Origin: CAZNPH01 sp964574985
Lineage (GTDB): Bacteria > Bacteroidota > Bacteroidia > Bacteroidales > SM23-62
Reading direction: 5' to 3'
Assembly: GCA_964574985.1 (NCBI GenBank)
Contig: CAZNPH010000025.1
Location: 1-47,600 of the forward strand
Length of the DNA: 47,600 bases
Shown here: piece by piece, positions 9,261-18,034 of the stretch
Numbering within the stretch: position 1 is the first letter of the stretch
Layout: each line of letters starts with the position of its first letter
Made by a program: the position numbers and the translations under genes
Notes under the pieces: model-generated
What the model was told of the DNA's origin: nothing
Databases searched by the model: none
Seen by the model: only the letters and a program-made list of their open reading frames with translations

Positions 9261-10226
9261 TTACTGAACCGGTTTTTTGGGGATGGATGCCAGGCAGATC
9301 CGGGATGAAAGCTGCCAGTTGCTTTTCCCGCGGCTTCCTTCGTACAGCAGAATATAATGGGTTTCCGTTTCAAAAAGGGCAGGAAACCAGATGGCACCGC
9401 CGTCTTCGGTCCCTTTGGCCCCGCACCCGAATATGGGATTGCCCGGATGCCTTTCCCAGTGGATCAGGTCGGTTGACCGTGCCAGCCCGAAATAATCCGG
9501 CTGGTCCACCGGATAGGTGCTTCCCCCGTAAAGAAGATAAAACATGCCTTCCTGCCTGAAGATCCTGCCGGTGGTGATGTCCCGCTGGTCCCAGCTGTCT
9601 TTTTCCACCCTGAATACCGGCTCATTCTGCACAGGCCTGAAATTGAGTCCGTCCTCCGAAACCAGCAAATGAAAATTGTAGCGCACATCGTCATATATCT
9701 GCACCAGCAGGTAGATTCTGTTGTCATGGTATATGACTTCCGGACTTTTACCGTGGGTGATCCATCTGATCTTCTCGAAATGAATCCCGTCATCGCTCTT
9801 GGCAAGTCCGATCGAATCGGGATTCTTGTATGAGATCGCCGAGTAGTACATCAGGACCGTACTGTCAATGGCAATGGTGGCAGGATCCAGCACATGCTGG
9901 TCATCAAAATCCCCTTTTTTGCCAATGTCCAGAATGAATCTGCCTTCATTCAAAAGGTTGAGATCAATGCCACCGGGTGAAATGGACATGATTTCTGCAA
10001 CAGAAATCCTTTCATGCAGGTCCTTTTCATCGTTGATCCTGCCGCTTGTTCGATAATACAAGAGATTGCGGTTCCTGTATTTCAGATAATCCGGACTGGC
10101 CGTATATGCCTTATCCCAATCATGCTCACCGCCCCGGATGACCGGATTATCCGGATGATGTTTCCATGCCAGGCAGTTCTTCCTGAAATCATCACTGAAA
10201 ATATCCCAGAATTTTATCTTCATCAA
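9261..10226 (-). CDS. five-bladed beta-propeller glycosidase-like protein (GH43/GH32/GH130 type)
   Basis: A 321-aa protein with the repeated blade pattern of five-bladed propeller glycosidases: NPVIRGGEHDWDKAY, LMYYSAISY, IGLAKSDDGIHFEK, LLVSEDGLNFRP, FGLARSTDLIHWERHPGNPIF. No signal peptide is visible, so it is predicted to be cytoplasmic, unlike nearly all of its neighbours. It is the only minus-strand gene inside the first plus-strand block, so it probably has its own promoter. Acidic residues that could be catalytic include the Asp in EHDWDKAY and the Glu in KGTEDGGAIW, but the exact family cannot be assigned by eye. It may act on oligosaccharides or as a phosphorylase-like enzyme. Confidence 0.75.
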   Translation of the reverse strand: MMKIKFWDIFSDDFRKNCLAWKHHPDNPVIRGGEHDWDKAYTASPDYLKYRNRNLLYYRTSGRINDEKDLHERISVAEIMSISPGGIDLNLLNEGRFILDIGKKGDFDDQHVLDPATIAIDSTVLMYYSAISYKNPDSIGLAKSDDGIHFEKIRWITHGKSPEVIYHDNRIYLLVQIYDDVRYNFHLLVSEDGLNFRPVQNEPVFRVEKDSWDQRDITTGRIFRQEGMFYLLYGGSTYPVDQPDYFGLARSTDLIHWERHPGNPIFGCGAKGTEDGGAIWFPALFETETHYILLYEGSRGKSNWQLSSRICLASIPKKPVQ

Positions 10227-10412
10227 TGTGCTTGCTTAAATGTGCCTGTTCCCGGATTTGTTTTGGCTGAAAGATAAAAAAATATCCTCTAACATTGAAA
10301 GCGCATTTGTCCAAATGAATTATAAATTGATTGAAGCTCTTATTTTATGATTATCTTTAGGCTTGTTTTTTGGTTTGTAATTGTAATAATACATTCATCA
10401 ACAAGCTGTGTT

Positions 10413-11159
10413 ATGAAAAATTTTGTTTTCTTTTTGTCTGTTCTGGTCCTTGTATCCTGTGGCCGGAAAAAACAGGGTGAAACATCCGGCGAAGCCCCGG
10501 CAGAAACCGGCCAGCCCAACACGCTCACCGAACAGGAAAAATCCGAAGGATGGAAACTGCTCTTTGACGGCCGGTCTGTCGATCAATGGAGGGGCGACAA
10601 CCGGGAAGAATTTCCCGACACCGGATGGGTGGTCAGGGACGGTGCCATCACGGTCCTGGAAAAATCGGCCGGGGGCAACCTTGTCACCCGGGAAATGTTC
10701 GGGGACTTCGACTTGCGGCTTGAATTCAAAATGCATCCCCGGGCCAACAGCGGCATCAAATATTATGTGCTGGAGGACGAATATGCAGAGGGGGCTGCAC
10801 TCGGACTCGAGTACCAGATCCTGGATGACGAAACGCACCCGGATGCAAAACTGGGAAAAGAAGGGAATCGCACCCTTGCCTCCCTGTATGATATTTTCCC
10901 TTCGCGTGAAACGCACCCGAAGCCATTCGGCGAATGGAACCAGGTAAGGATTTACTCGAAGGATAACCATGTGGAACACTGGCTGAACGGGGAAAAGGTG
11001 CTGGAATATGAACGGGGAAGCGAGGAGTACAGGAAAGCTATCAGCGAGAGTAAATTCACTAAATTCGGGACATTCGGAGAGTCGGAAAAGGGCCGTATCC
11101 TGCTTCAGAACCACGGGCATGAGGTTTCCTTCAGGAATATAAAGATCAGGGAACTCTGA
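10413..11159 (+). CDS. DUF1080 (3-keto-disaccharide hydrolase/lyase-like) lipoprotein
   Basis: A DUF1080 beta-jelly-roll protein. The start at 10413 gives a clean lipoprotein signal (MKNFVFFLSVLVLVSC, lipidated Cys16). An upstream in-frame ATG at 10347 would place extra hydrophobic sequence before it and is less likely. Family hallmarks are GWKLLFDGRSVDQWRG at the start, FDLRLEFKMHPRANSGI in the middle and FRNIKIREL at the end. Characterised DUF1080 members cleave 3-keto-glycosides or hydrate the resulting glycals. The following gene is the matching type of oxidoreductase, 64 bp downstream, and the TIM-barrel protein lies upstream. Together they fit an oxidative glycoside-cleavage set working in the periplasm. 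Confidence 0.88.
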   Translation: MKNFVFFLSVLVLVSCGRKKQGETSGEAPAETGQPNTLTEQEKSEGWKLLFDGRSVDQWRGDNREEFPDTGWVVRDGAITVLEKSAGGNLVTREMFGDFDLRLEFKMHPRANSGIKYYVLEDEYAEGAALGLEYQILDDETHPDAKLGKEGNRTLASLYDIFPSRETHPKPFGEWNQVRIYSKDNHVEHWLNGEKVLEYERGSEEYRKAISESKFTKFGTFGESEKGRILLQNHGHEVSFRNIKIREL

Positions 11160-11223
11160 TTATCCGGAAAAATCTCAGCTCCGATTTAATCCGTCAGAGA
11201 AAAAAATAAAGAAAATAAAATCA

Positions 11224-12729
11224 ATGATGTCAAAACAATCAAGAAGAAAATTCATACGGAATTCACTGGCGGGCGGGGCCGGTGCTTTTATCGGATCCCG
11301 TATTCTTATCAACAGCGCTTACGGCCACATCATGGGCTCCAATGATGAGATCGGTGTGGCGGTGGTAGGTGTGCGGGGGCACGGCCGTTCGCACATCAAC
11401 AACTACAAAAAAATGAACGGGGTCAGGATCGTGGCCCTTTGCGATGTGGACATGAATGTCCTGGAGGAAAGGGCAGGGGAGCTTGAACGGGAAGGCATCC
11501 GGGTAAGAAAGTATGCCGATATCCGCCGTTTGCTGGAAGACAAGGATGTGCACGCCATCTCGGTGGCCACACCCAACCACTGGCATGCCCTGGCCACCGT
11601 GTGGGGCTGCCAGGCAGGCAAGGATGTTTGTGTGGAAAAACCGGTGACCCATTCTATCTGGGAAGGCCGTAAAATGGTGGAAGCCGCCCGCCGGTACGAC
11701 CGGGTCGTGCAGGGAGATTTCGACATGCGCTCAAGCGAACATCTCTACGAGGTGGTTGATTACATACGGAAAGGCAACATCGGGAAGATCAAAAGGATCA
11801 GGATCACCAATTACAAACGCAGAAGGAGCATCGGGAAAGTGATCGGCCCCCAGCCGGTCCCCCCCGGTTTGGATTACAATCTGTGGAACGGTCCGGCCCC
11901 TCTCAGACCGCTGATCAGGAAAAACCTGCATTATGACTGGCACTGGGTATGGGCCACCGGAAACGGGGAGATCGGCAACAACGGTCCGCACCAGTTCGAT
12001 TACACCCGGTGGATCCTGGGCCGTCAGGAACTGCCCAAAACGGTGATGAGCATGGGCGGGCGCTATGGCTACGTCGACGACGGGGAAACCCCCAACACAC
12101 AGATCGCCGTCTATGACTACGGCGATGTGTTGTTGATTTATGAATCGAGGGGGCTTTCCCGGAGCAATTATTCGGAGATCATGGACAGCTTTGCAGGATA
12201 CACGGAAACCGGCCACAGGGTGGTCCATACCTACGACGGTATCAGTCCGAACATGAATGTGGTCATCTTCGGGGAAGACGGGTACATTTACAATAACGTG
12301 GTCTATGACAATTCCGGAAATGAAGTGAAGAATTTTCCTTCCCGCCGGCTCTCCAGTCCCCAGCATCATTTCATCCGGGCGGTCCGTAGCCGCGAAAGGG
12401 AAGACATCCGGACCGACATCGAAGAGGGCCACCGGTCAACCTGCCTGTGCCACATGGGCAACATTTCCTACATGCTGGGGCACGAAACCAATCCGCGCGT
12501 GATCCGGGACCGCTTTGCAGAAGACAGGGAAACCATGCGGGCCTTTGAGCGCTTTCAGGAACACCTGGCTGCCAACGAGGTCAGCATCTGGGAGAAAAAT
12601 GTGGTCCTGGGCCCGGTTCTGCACTTTGATTCGGATAACGAACAGTTTACCGGTCCGCATGCGGAAATGGCCAACCGTTTCGTCAGGGATATCTACCGGG
12701 AACCCTTTGTGATCCCGGAAGAGGTTTAG
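11224..12729 (+). CDS. Tat-exported Gfo/Idh/MocA family oxidoreductase
   Basis: A 501-aa NAD(P)-dependent sugar oxidoreductase. The N-terminus SRRKFIRNSLAGGAGAFIG is a twin-arginine signal, as expected for an enzyme exported with its cofactor bound. The Rossmann fold begins near residue 42 (VAVVGVRGHG) and is followed by ALCDVD. The family EKP signature (CVEKPVTHSIWEGRK) lies near residues 136-150. The C-terminal alpha/beta substrate domain includes WHWVWATGNGEIGNNGPHQF and FAGYTETGHR. In the non-hydrolytic glycoside pathway such enzymes oxidise C3 of a glycoside, producing the substrate of DUF1080 proteins, one of which is encoded just upstream. The substrate is not known. Two inverted repeats follow the gene. 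Confidence 0.9.
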   Translation: MMSKQSRRKFIRNSLAGGAGAFIGSRILINSAYGHIMGSNDEIGVAVVGVRGHGRSHINNYKKMNGVRIVALCDVDMNVLEERAGELEREGIRVRKYADIRRLLEDKDVHAISVATPNHWHALATVWGCQAGKDVCVEKPVTHSIWEGRKMVEAARRYDRVVQGDFDMRSSEHLYEVVDYIRKGNIGKIKRIRITNYKRRRSIGKVIGPQPVPPGLDYNLWNGPAPLRPLIRKNLHYDWHWVWATGNGEIGNNGPHQFDYTRWILGRQELPKTVMSMGGRYGYVDDGETPNTQIAVYDYGDVLLIYESRGLSRSNYSEIMDSFAGYTETGHRVVHTYDGISPNMNVVIFGEDGYIYNNVVYDNSGNEVKNFPSRRLSSPQHHFIRAVRSREREDIRTDIEEGHRSTCLCHMGNISYMLGHETNPRVIRDRFAEDRETMRAFERFQEHLAANEVSIWEKNVVLGPVLHFDSDNEQFTGPHAEMANRFVRDIYREPFVIPEEV

Positions 12730-12786
12730 TCCCTCCGATCATCTTCGAGGTATTTTTTTCAATAGCCGTACGGTCCTCTTCCCGGT

Positions 12787-12854
12787 CCCCGGTCTGGGCC
12801 CGGACCGGGGCAGGCATAAGCGGAAGGGTTGCCGGTTTGGGAGAACCTTCCGCT
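12787..12854. terminator. tandem stem-loops after the oxidoreductase gene
   Basis: CCCCGGTC (12787-12794) pairs with GACCGGGG (12803-12810). AGCGGAAGGGTT (12819-12830) pairs with AACCTTCCGCT (12844-12854) with one bulge. They lie between two co-directional genes and just before a candidate promoter, consistent with the end of one transcript. T-runs are absent. Confidence 0.4.
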
Positions 12855-12902
12855 CATGCATCTGCAGGACAAGGATCATTCAGTACAATATGTGATGAAG
12901 TG

Positions 12903-12932
12903 TTTGGAATTCGGAAACCATTTATTACCTTG
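12903..12932 (+). promoter_or_regulatory. Bacteroidota-type promoter candidate for the FAD oxidoreductase gene
   Basis: TTTG (12903-12906), a 19-bp spacer and TACCTTG (12926-12932) match the Bacteroidota -33/-7 pattern TTTG-N19-TAnnTTTG closely. Transcription would begin near 12939, leaving only about 8 nt before the ATG at 12947. The in-frame ATG at 12962 is therefore a credible alternative start. Confidence 0.45.
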
Positions 12933-12946
12933 TGCATTAACCTGTA

Positions 12947-15900
12947 ATGAACTGTTTCCGTATGAGGAATAAATTTTTTCTACCCGTACTGGCGGTTGTC
13001 ATGGTTCTGGTTGTTTTCTGCCTGATGGTATGTGACCGGTTCAGTCAGAAGGAGTTTATACGCCAGGAAGAAAGGCATGTGCCTGTCATTGACCGGGCGG
13101 ACATTGTAGTTGCCGGTGGGGGAATTGCCGGCTGTGCCGCTGCGCTTACCGCGGCAGACCGGGGACTTGAAGTGGTGCTGATCGAGGACCGCGCCTACCT
13201 GGGATATGAACTGACCGCACCCATGCGTTACCGTTCGGATCATTACATTTATCTGCCTGATTTTCCGGTTACCGACGGCATTTGCAGGCACCTGAAGAGT
13301 ACGGATATATACCTGGGCGACTATGTGGATCCGGAAAACCTGAAGGTGGAACTCAACCGTCTGATCCGGAACAATGAACACATCAGGACCTATCTTTTTT
13401 CCAAACCCACCCGTGCGATCGTCAGGGAAGGCCGTATCTGCGGCGCAGAGATCGTCAACCAGTCCGGGCGCCAGATCATTCTGGGCCGGATGGTCATCGA
13501 TGCCACGGCAAACGGCAAGCTGGCCGTTTCGGCAGGGGCGGAGGTCAATATGCCGGCCGGACCGGAAGTGAAGGTCAGGCGGTATCTCCAGATGGTCACC
13601 CATGATTATCACCGGACCGGCGGGGTGGATGTTCCTGATTCGATCGGTTTCCCGGAGGTTTTTGTGGACAGTCTGCCCGGACTCACAGCGAAGTTCGTGG
13701 AAGCCGTTGCCGTCATACCTGAAAATGAAGAAACCCATGACCGCTTCTCCCGTTTCCAGTCCGCCACCCTGGAAAGGATCATTGCCCTGGCCGGATACCT
13801 GCAGGAGCATGTGGAAGGTTTCGATCCCGGGAAACCGGAAGGATTCTTTGACCCGGAAGTATTCCGTTCCTACTATCCGGGCGACGAGGTTTATTTCGAG
13901 ATGTCCCCGCGGGTGGTTTGCAAAGAACAGGCCATCAAGTCCGAGATCAATGCTTTCAAACGGCTGGATCCGGATGTGTTCAGACCAAACGTACAAGACG
14001 GATTGTTAGTCACCGGCCGGACGGTCATGCCGGATTGCCGGTGCGACCTGCAGTCCCTGCTTTATATCGGCGAGCATGCGGCCGGTGTTGCCATGGATTC
14101 CCTGCCGGATACCGATCCGGCCAGGATCGCCGACACCACCATTTTTTACAGCGAACCGGAGCCCTCGGGAGAGACGGTACGCGAGTATCTGTACGGAGTG
14201 GAAAGAGGCAGGGAATATCCGGCAATATTTCAGGAGGAAGTGAGTCTGCCCGTCACCGGCCATGTGGATGTCCTGGTGGTGGGGGGCGGCACTTCGGGAG
14301 CACCTGCTGCCATTACGGCGGCAAGGAAGGGGGCCCGGGTGGCCGTTGTAGAAGTATTGCCGCATTGCGGGGGCATTGCAGTCAACGGGATCCACGGGTA
14401 TTACTGGGGTCTGCACTATGACAATGACTCCGGCAAATTTGTGCAGCGGTCCGCCCTGCGGCACGAGATCGATATGAAGACCTGTTTCAGGCCGGACAAA
14501 GGGGTGTTATTCGATCCCCACAAAAAGAAATCCGTTCTCCAGAAACTCATACAGGATGCAGGGGGTGTCATTTACTACCGGACCTTTGCCTGTGGTACGG
14601 TAATGGAAGGAAAGACGGTCCGCGGGGTGGTCATTGAAAATGACCTGGGCCGGCAGGTCCTTCTGGCCGACGCGGTCATTGATGCCACCGGGCATGCCAG
14701 CGTGGCCGCCTTCGCGGGGGCTCCCTTTGATATGGGACGGGCCACCGACGGATTCACGGAACCGGTCACCGTAATGATAGATATGACAAACCGGGATCAC
14801 GGACTGGTCAATCCCGTGCACGTGGGGGACATGACCCGGGTGGTGATGGAATCGGTGAACGAGGTTTCAAAGCTCCGTTATCTGGCCCCTCAGATGGGTG
14901 TACGGGAAAGCAGAAGAATCAAGGGTGAATACACCATGAATCCGGAAGACATCATCCACAACCGCCAGTTTGGGGATGTCATATGCAAATACCAGAGCCG
15001 TTTTGATCCCCATGACCGCGATGTAGAGAATATGGAGGCCTTTCTTTTTGCCTGGAACCGGATGTTCGGATTGTTCCGCAAGCCCATTGAGGGCGAGATC
15101 CCCTACAGATCCCTGATCCCGGTGGACGTGGAGAACGTGCTGGTCACCGGAAGGTCTTTCGCAGCCGATTACAGCAGCCAGTCGATGATCAGGATGCAGG
15201 GAGACCTTCAATACATGGGTGAAGCGGCAGGAGCTGCTGCATATATGGCTGCCAGAAAAAACAAAACTTTCCGGGAAATTTCCGTGGAGGACCTGCAAAA
15301 GGATATGGTGGATGCCGGGGTGATCACCCCGGAAGATGTCTCTGTGCACCCGCCCCGGGAACTGACAAAAGACCAGTATGAAAAATTCATTGCCGCCCTG
15401 GGTACCCAAAACGAAGCAGAAGCCGTCGCACAACTCTTTATGGCAGGGGAGGATGCAGTCCCCCATTTGCTGCCGCTGACGGACCCGGAATTTGAGATCA
15501 GGGACCTTCAACCCCCGGAAACGGACAAAGAGCAAATGCCGGGAATCAAACCCGATGAAAAGACGGTGCGTTATGAAGCAGCGCTCCTGCTCGGATTGCA
15601 GGGCCGCAGGGAAGCCGTTCCCCTGCTGATGGACTGCATCCGGGAGAAGAACACCCACAGGATCGGATATGAAGCGGATCCTTCTTCATACCATGCTTCC
15701 AAACCTTTGTATTATTCTGCGGTGGAGCTGGCCGGCCGGATGCGCGTGCAGGAAGCCCTGCCGCTCCTCAGGGAGCTGATCGTGCATCCCGACCGTTGCC
15801 CCCCCGACCTGGCCACCATAACCATACGCGCCATGGAAAGGATCGGGGATCCCTCGGCCATTGAAAGGATAAAACCCTACCTGAAAATTTACGACCAATC

Positions 15901-16126
15901 GGCCAATGAGGTTTTCAATCCCACCATGCAATGGGGGCTCAGGGTGCAGGCGGCAAGGGCCATGGTAAAGCTCGGCGACAACTCGGGGATCCCCGTGCTG
16001 ATCTCCTATCTGGATGACGAAAAGGCCCTGTTGCGGGATTACGTGTACGACCTGCTCCTGGAACATACAGGCCGGGACCTGCCCAAAGACAAGGACCGCT
16101 GGATGAAATGGTGGGAAAAAAACTAA
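12947..16126 (+). CDS. double FAD-dependent oxidoreductase with HEAT-repeat tail
   Basis: A 1059-aa protein with two FAD-dependent oxidoreductase modules in tandem. Each starts with a dinucleotide-binding motif: VVAGGGIAGCAAAL near residue 53 and VVGGGTSGAPAAI near residue 440. The second copy has the family CGG motif (PHCGGIAVNG); the first has LGY at that place and may be less active. Each module ends with its own GEHAAG/GEAAGA-type motif (LYIGEHAAGVA and YMGEAAGAAA). Residues about 870-1055 are HEAT-like repeats (YEAALLLGLQGRREAVPLL, then VQAARAMVKLGDNSGIPVL). An N-terminal hydrophobic helix (residues 10-30) ending VCDR is a membrane anchor or a weak lipobox. The substrate is unknown. Its place beside the keto-sugar genes suggests oxidation of a sugar or uronate. 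The stop codon overlaps that of the convergent sulfatase. Confidence 0.85.
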   Translation: MNCFRMRNKFFLPVLAVVMVLVVFCLMVCDRFSQKEFIRQEERHVPVIDRADIVVAGGGIAGCAAALTAADRGLEVVLIEDRAYLGYELTAPMRYRSDHYIYLPDFPVTDGICRHLKSTDIYLGDYVDPENLKVELNRLIRNNEHIRTYLFSKPTRAIVREGRICGAEIVNQSGRQIILGRMVIDATANGKLAVSAGAEVNMPAGPEVKVRRYLQMVTHDYHRTGGVDVPDSIGFPEVFVDSLPGLTAKFVEAVAVIPENEETHDRFSRFQSATLERIIALAGYLQEHVEGFDPGKPEGFFDPEVFRSYYPGDEVYFEMSPRVVCKEQAIKSEINAFKRLDPDVFRPNVQDGLLVTGRTVMPDCRCDLQSLLYIGEHAAGVAMDSLPDTDPARIADTTIFYSEPEPSGETVREYLYGVERGREYPAIFQEEVSLPVTGHVDVLVVGGGTSGAPAAITAARKGARVAVVEVLPHCGGIAVNGIHGYYWGLHYDNDSGKFVQRSALRHEIDMKTCFRPDKGVLFDPHKKKSVLQKLIQDAGGVIYYRTFACGTVMEGKTVRGVVIENDLGRQVLLADAVIDATGHASVAAFAGAPFDMGRATDGFTEPVTVMIDMTNRDHGLVNPVHVGDMTRVVMESVNEVSKLRYLAPQMGVRESRRIKGEYTMNPEDIIHNRQFGDVICKYQSRFDPHDRDVENMEAFLFAWNRMFGLFRKPIEGEIPYRSLIPVDVENVLVTGRSFAADYSSQSMIRMQGDLQYMGEAAGAAAYMAARKNKTFREISVEDLQKDMVDAGVITPEDVSVHPPRELTKDQYEKFIAALGTQNEAEAVAQLFMAGEDAVPHLLPLTDPEFEIRDLQPPETDKEQMPGIKPDEKTVRYEAALLLGLQGRREAVPLLMDCIREKNTHRIGYEADPSSYHASKPLYYSAVELAGRMRVQEALPLLRELIVHPDRCPPDLATITIRAMERIGDPSAIERIKPYLKIYDQSANEVFNPTMQWGLRVQAARAMVKLGDNSGIPVLISYLDDEKALLRDYVYDLLLEHTGRDLPKDKDRWMKWWEKN

Positions 16127-18024
16127 GGCATGGTTTTCCCCATATAGTTGACCACAACATAGTAAGCTCCCCTGATCCATCCCGTATCATCGGTCAGCCA
16201 GGTCTGCATACGGGTGCTTCCGGCCGGAAGCTGCACAAGGATATCCAATGATTCTGCATGGGGATTGACATTCAGGGTGGTATCCACATCGAAAATGCTG
16301 AGGTGTGCCGACCGGTAAACAATTGATAATCCGTGAGGTGTGGGCCGGGCCGGTTCCCCGTTCCCGTATTGCCCCCCGGGGACCTGATCGCCTGCCTTTA
16401 CCGTATCGGACATGATTTTATCCAGTTCCGGGGGCCAGCGGCGCAGACTGATCTCGTACCATCCTTCACGGGCGGTTTTTACCGCCCAGAAACCGTTGCC
16501 GATCATGCCCCTCCGGATCATGGTCTGGTTCCAGGGGGGGATCTGGCCGGAATGCCAGTCATGGCAGGTCAGCAAGGCAGGATTTTCCTGGTCCGAACCA
16601 AGTATGATCTCATTGAAATCCTCAAAACCCGGGGATATTTTTTTCCACCATGCTTCATATGCCGAACGTAGATATCTCACCGTATCCGGATATTTCCCGG
16701 CAAGGTTTACCCGCTGGGCGCCATCAATACTGACATCATACAATTCCGTGCCGTTGATCAGCCGCCATTTTCCCGACATGGTGGCGGACTTGTGCCATTT
16801 CAGGGGCACTTCCATGCGCTGGTTGTCGGTGACCATGACCCGCCGGCTCCAAACGGAATTTTCGTCTGGTTTCATCAGGGGGGTAAGATCCCTGCCGTCG
16901 AATTCCATTCCTTCCATAATATCCAGATTGCAGAGTTCGGCCAGGGTGGGCAACAGGTCCACAGAGCCGGCAAGCTCGTCAATGTCCTTTCCTCCGCCGA
17001 TGCCTCCCTCTTTCCATCTGATGAACAGGGGAACCCGGTGACCTCCTTCGTATTCAGAGCCTTTTTTGCCGCGCATTCCCGCATTGAATCCTTTTTCCGG
17101 AAAACCCTCATCATCCAGCTCCACGCCACCGGAAGTACCGTTGTCGGTCATGAAGATCATGATCACCTCGTCTCTTATACCCAGTTGTTCGAGCGTCTTT
17201 TCAAGGGTGATGAGGTTTTCATCGATGTTGGCGATCATACCGTAAAAATACGGATCGGGAACGGCTTTGTTACCCTTGTAGGGTTCGGCATACTTTTCAG
17301 GCACGTGATACGGCCCGTGGGGTGCATTGGTGGACAGGCAGCAGAAAAAAGGACGGTTCCTGTTCTTCCGGATGAACGCAAGCGCACCTTCAAACCAGAT
17401 ATCGGTGCAGTAACCCTGGTATTGCCTGAATTCTCCGTTGTGCCGGTATGTGTCACCGAAATAATCATTGTTCCAGTAATCCGGTGTTTGTCCGATCCCG
17501 CCGCCCCCATGGATCAGTACTTCATCGAATCCCCGGTCCTGCGGACGGAAAGGATAATTGTCCCCCAGATGCCACTTGCCGAATATCCCAGTTACGTAGC
17601 CGGAATTCTGAAAAGCTTCGGCCATGGTCAGGTAGTCATTGTCCAGCAATGAACGTCCCATGACCGTATGCCAGACGCCCACCCGGTTGCAATGCATGCC
17701 GGTCATGATCCCCGCCCGGGTAGGTGCACAGGTGGGACTCGCGTGAAAGTCCGTGAACCGGACGCTTTCTTCATACAGCCGGTCCATGCCCGGAGTCTCT
17801 ATGATTGAGTTGCCATGGCAGCCGAGGTCTCCGTAGCCCTGATCGTCGGTGATGATCAGGATCACGCCCGGGTTCTCCCGGATTTGCCCGGTTTTTCCGG
17901 TTTTGGCCACACAACCGCCCAGTAACGGAACAAACAGAAGCCATGCGCCCATTCCTTTTCCCATTCCGGGCCCGAATCCATTCCTGATTATGGTTCCGGG
18001 ATCAATATAAAAAGATTGTTTCAT
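16123..18024 (-). CDS. S1 family arylsulfatase lipoprotein, Cys type
   Basis: A sulfatase of about 633 aa from the chosen start. The frame is open to 18213, but that would overlap the upstream gene, which stops at 18035-18037. The ATG at 18024 leaves a 10-bp gap and gives a lipoprotein signal ending VPLLGGC (Cys38). A start at 17952 or 17964 is possible. The formylglycine motif is CAPTR with Cys99. Metal motifs are IITDDQGYGDLG and FMTDNGTSGG. The C-terminal part beyond the sulfatase fold (residues about 480-633) reads as a beta-sandwich, with WYEISLRRWPPELD and VYRSAHLSIFDV. It follows the GH36-like gene so closely that the two must be one transcript. Confidence 0.9.
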   Translation of the reverse strand: MKQSFYIDPGTIIRNGFGPGMGKGMGAWLLFVPLLGGCVAKTGKTGQIRENPGVILIITDDQGYGDLGCHGNSIIETPGMDRLYEESVRFTDFHASPTCAPTRAGIMTGMHCNRVGVWHTVMGRSLLDNDYLTMAEAFQNSGYVTGIFGKWHLGDNYPFRPQDRGFDEVLIHGGGGIGQTPDYWNNDYFGDTYRHNGEFRQYQGYCTDIWFEGALAFIRKNRNRPFFCCLSTNAPHGPYHVPEKYAEPYKGNKAVPDPYFYGMIANIDENLITLEKTLEQLGIRDEVIMIFMTDNGTSGGVELDDEGFPEKGFNAGMRGKKGSEYEGGHRVPLFIRWKEGGIGGGKDIDELAGSVDLLPTLAELCNLDIMEGMEFDGRDLTPLMKPDENSVWSRRVMVTDNQRMEVPLKWHKSATMSGKWRLINGTELYDVSIDGAQRVNLAGKYPDTVRYLRSAYEAWWKKISPGFEDFNEIILGSDQENPALLTCHDWHSGQIPPWNQTMIRRGMIGNGFWAVKTAREGWYEISLRRWPPELDKIMSDTVKAGDQVPGGQYGNGEPARPTPHGLSIVYRSAHLSIFDVDTTLNVNPHAESLDILVQLPAGSTRMQTWLTDDTGWIRGAYYVVVNYMGKTMP

Positions 18025-18034
18025 GTTTGAGTGT

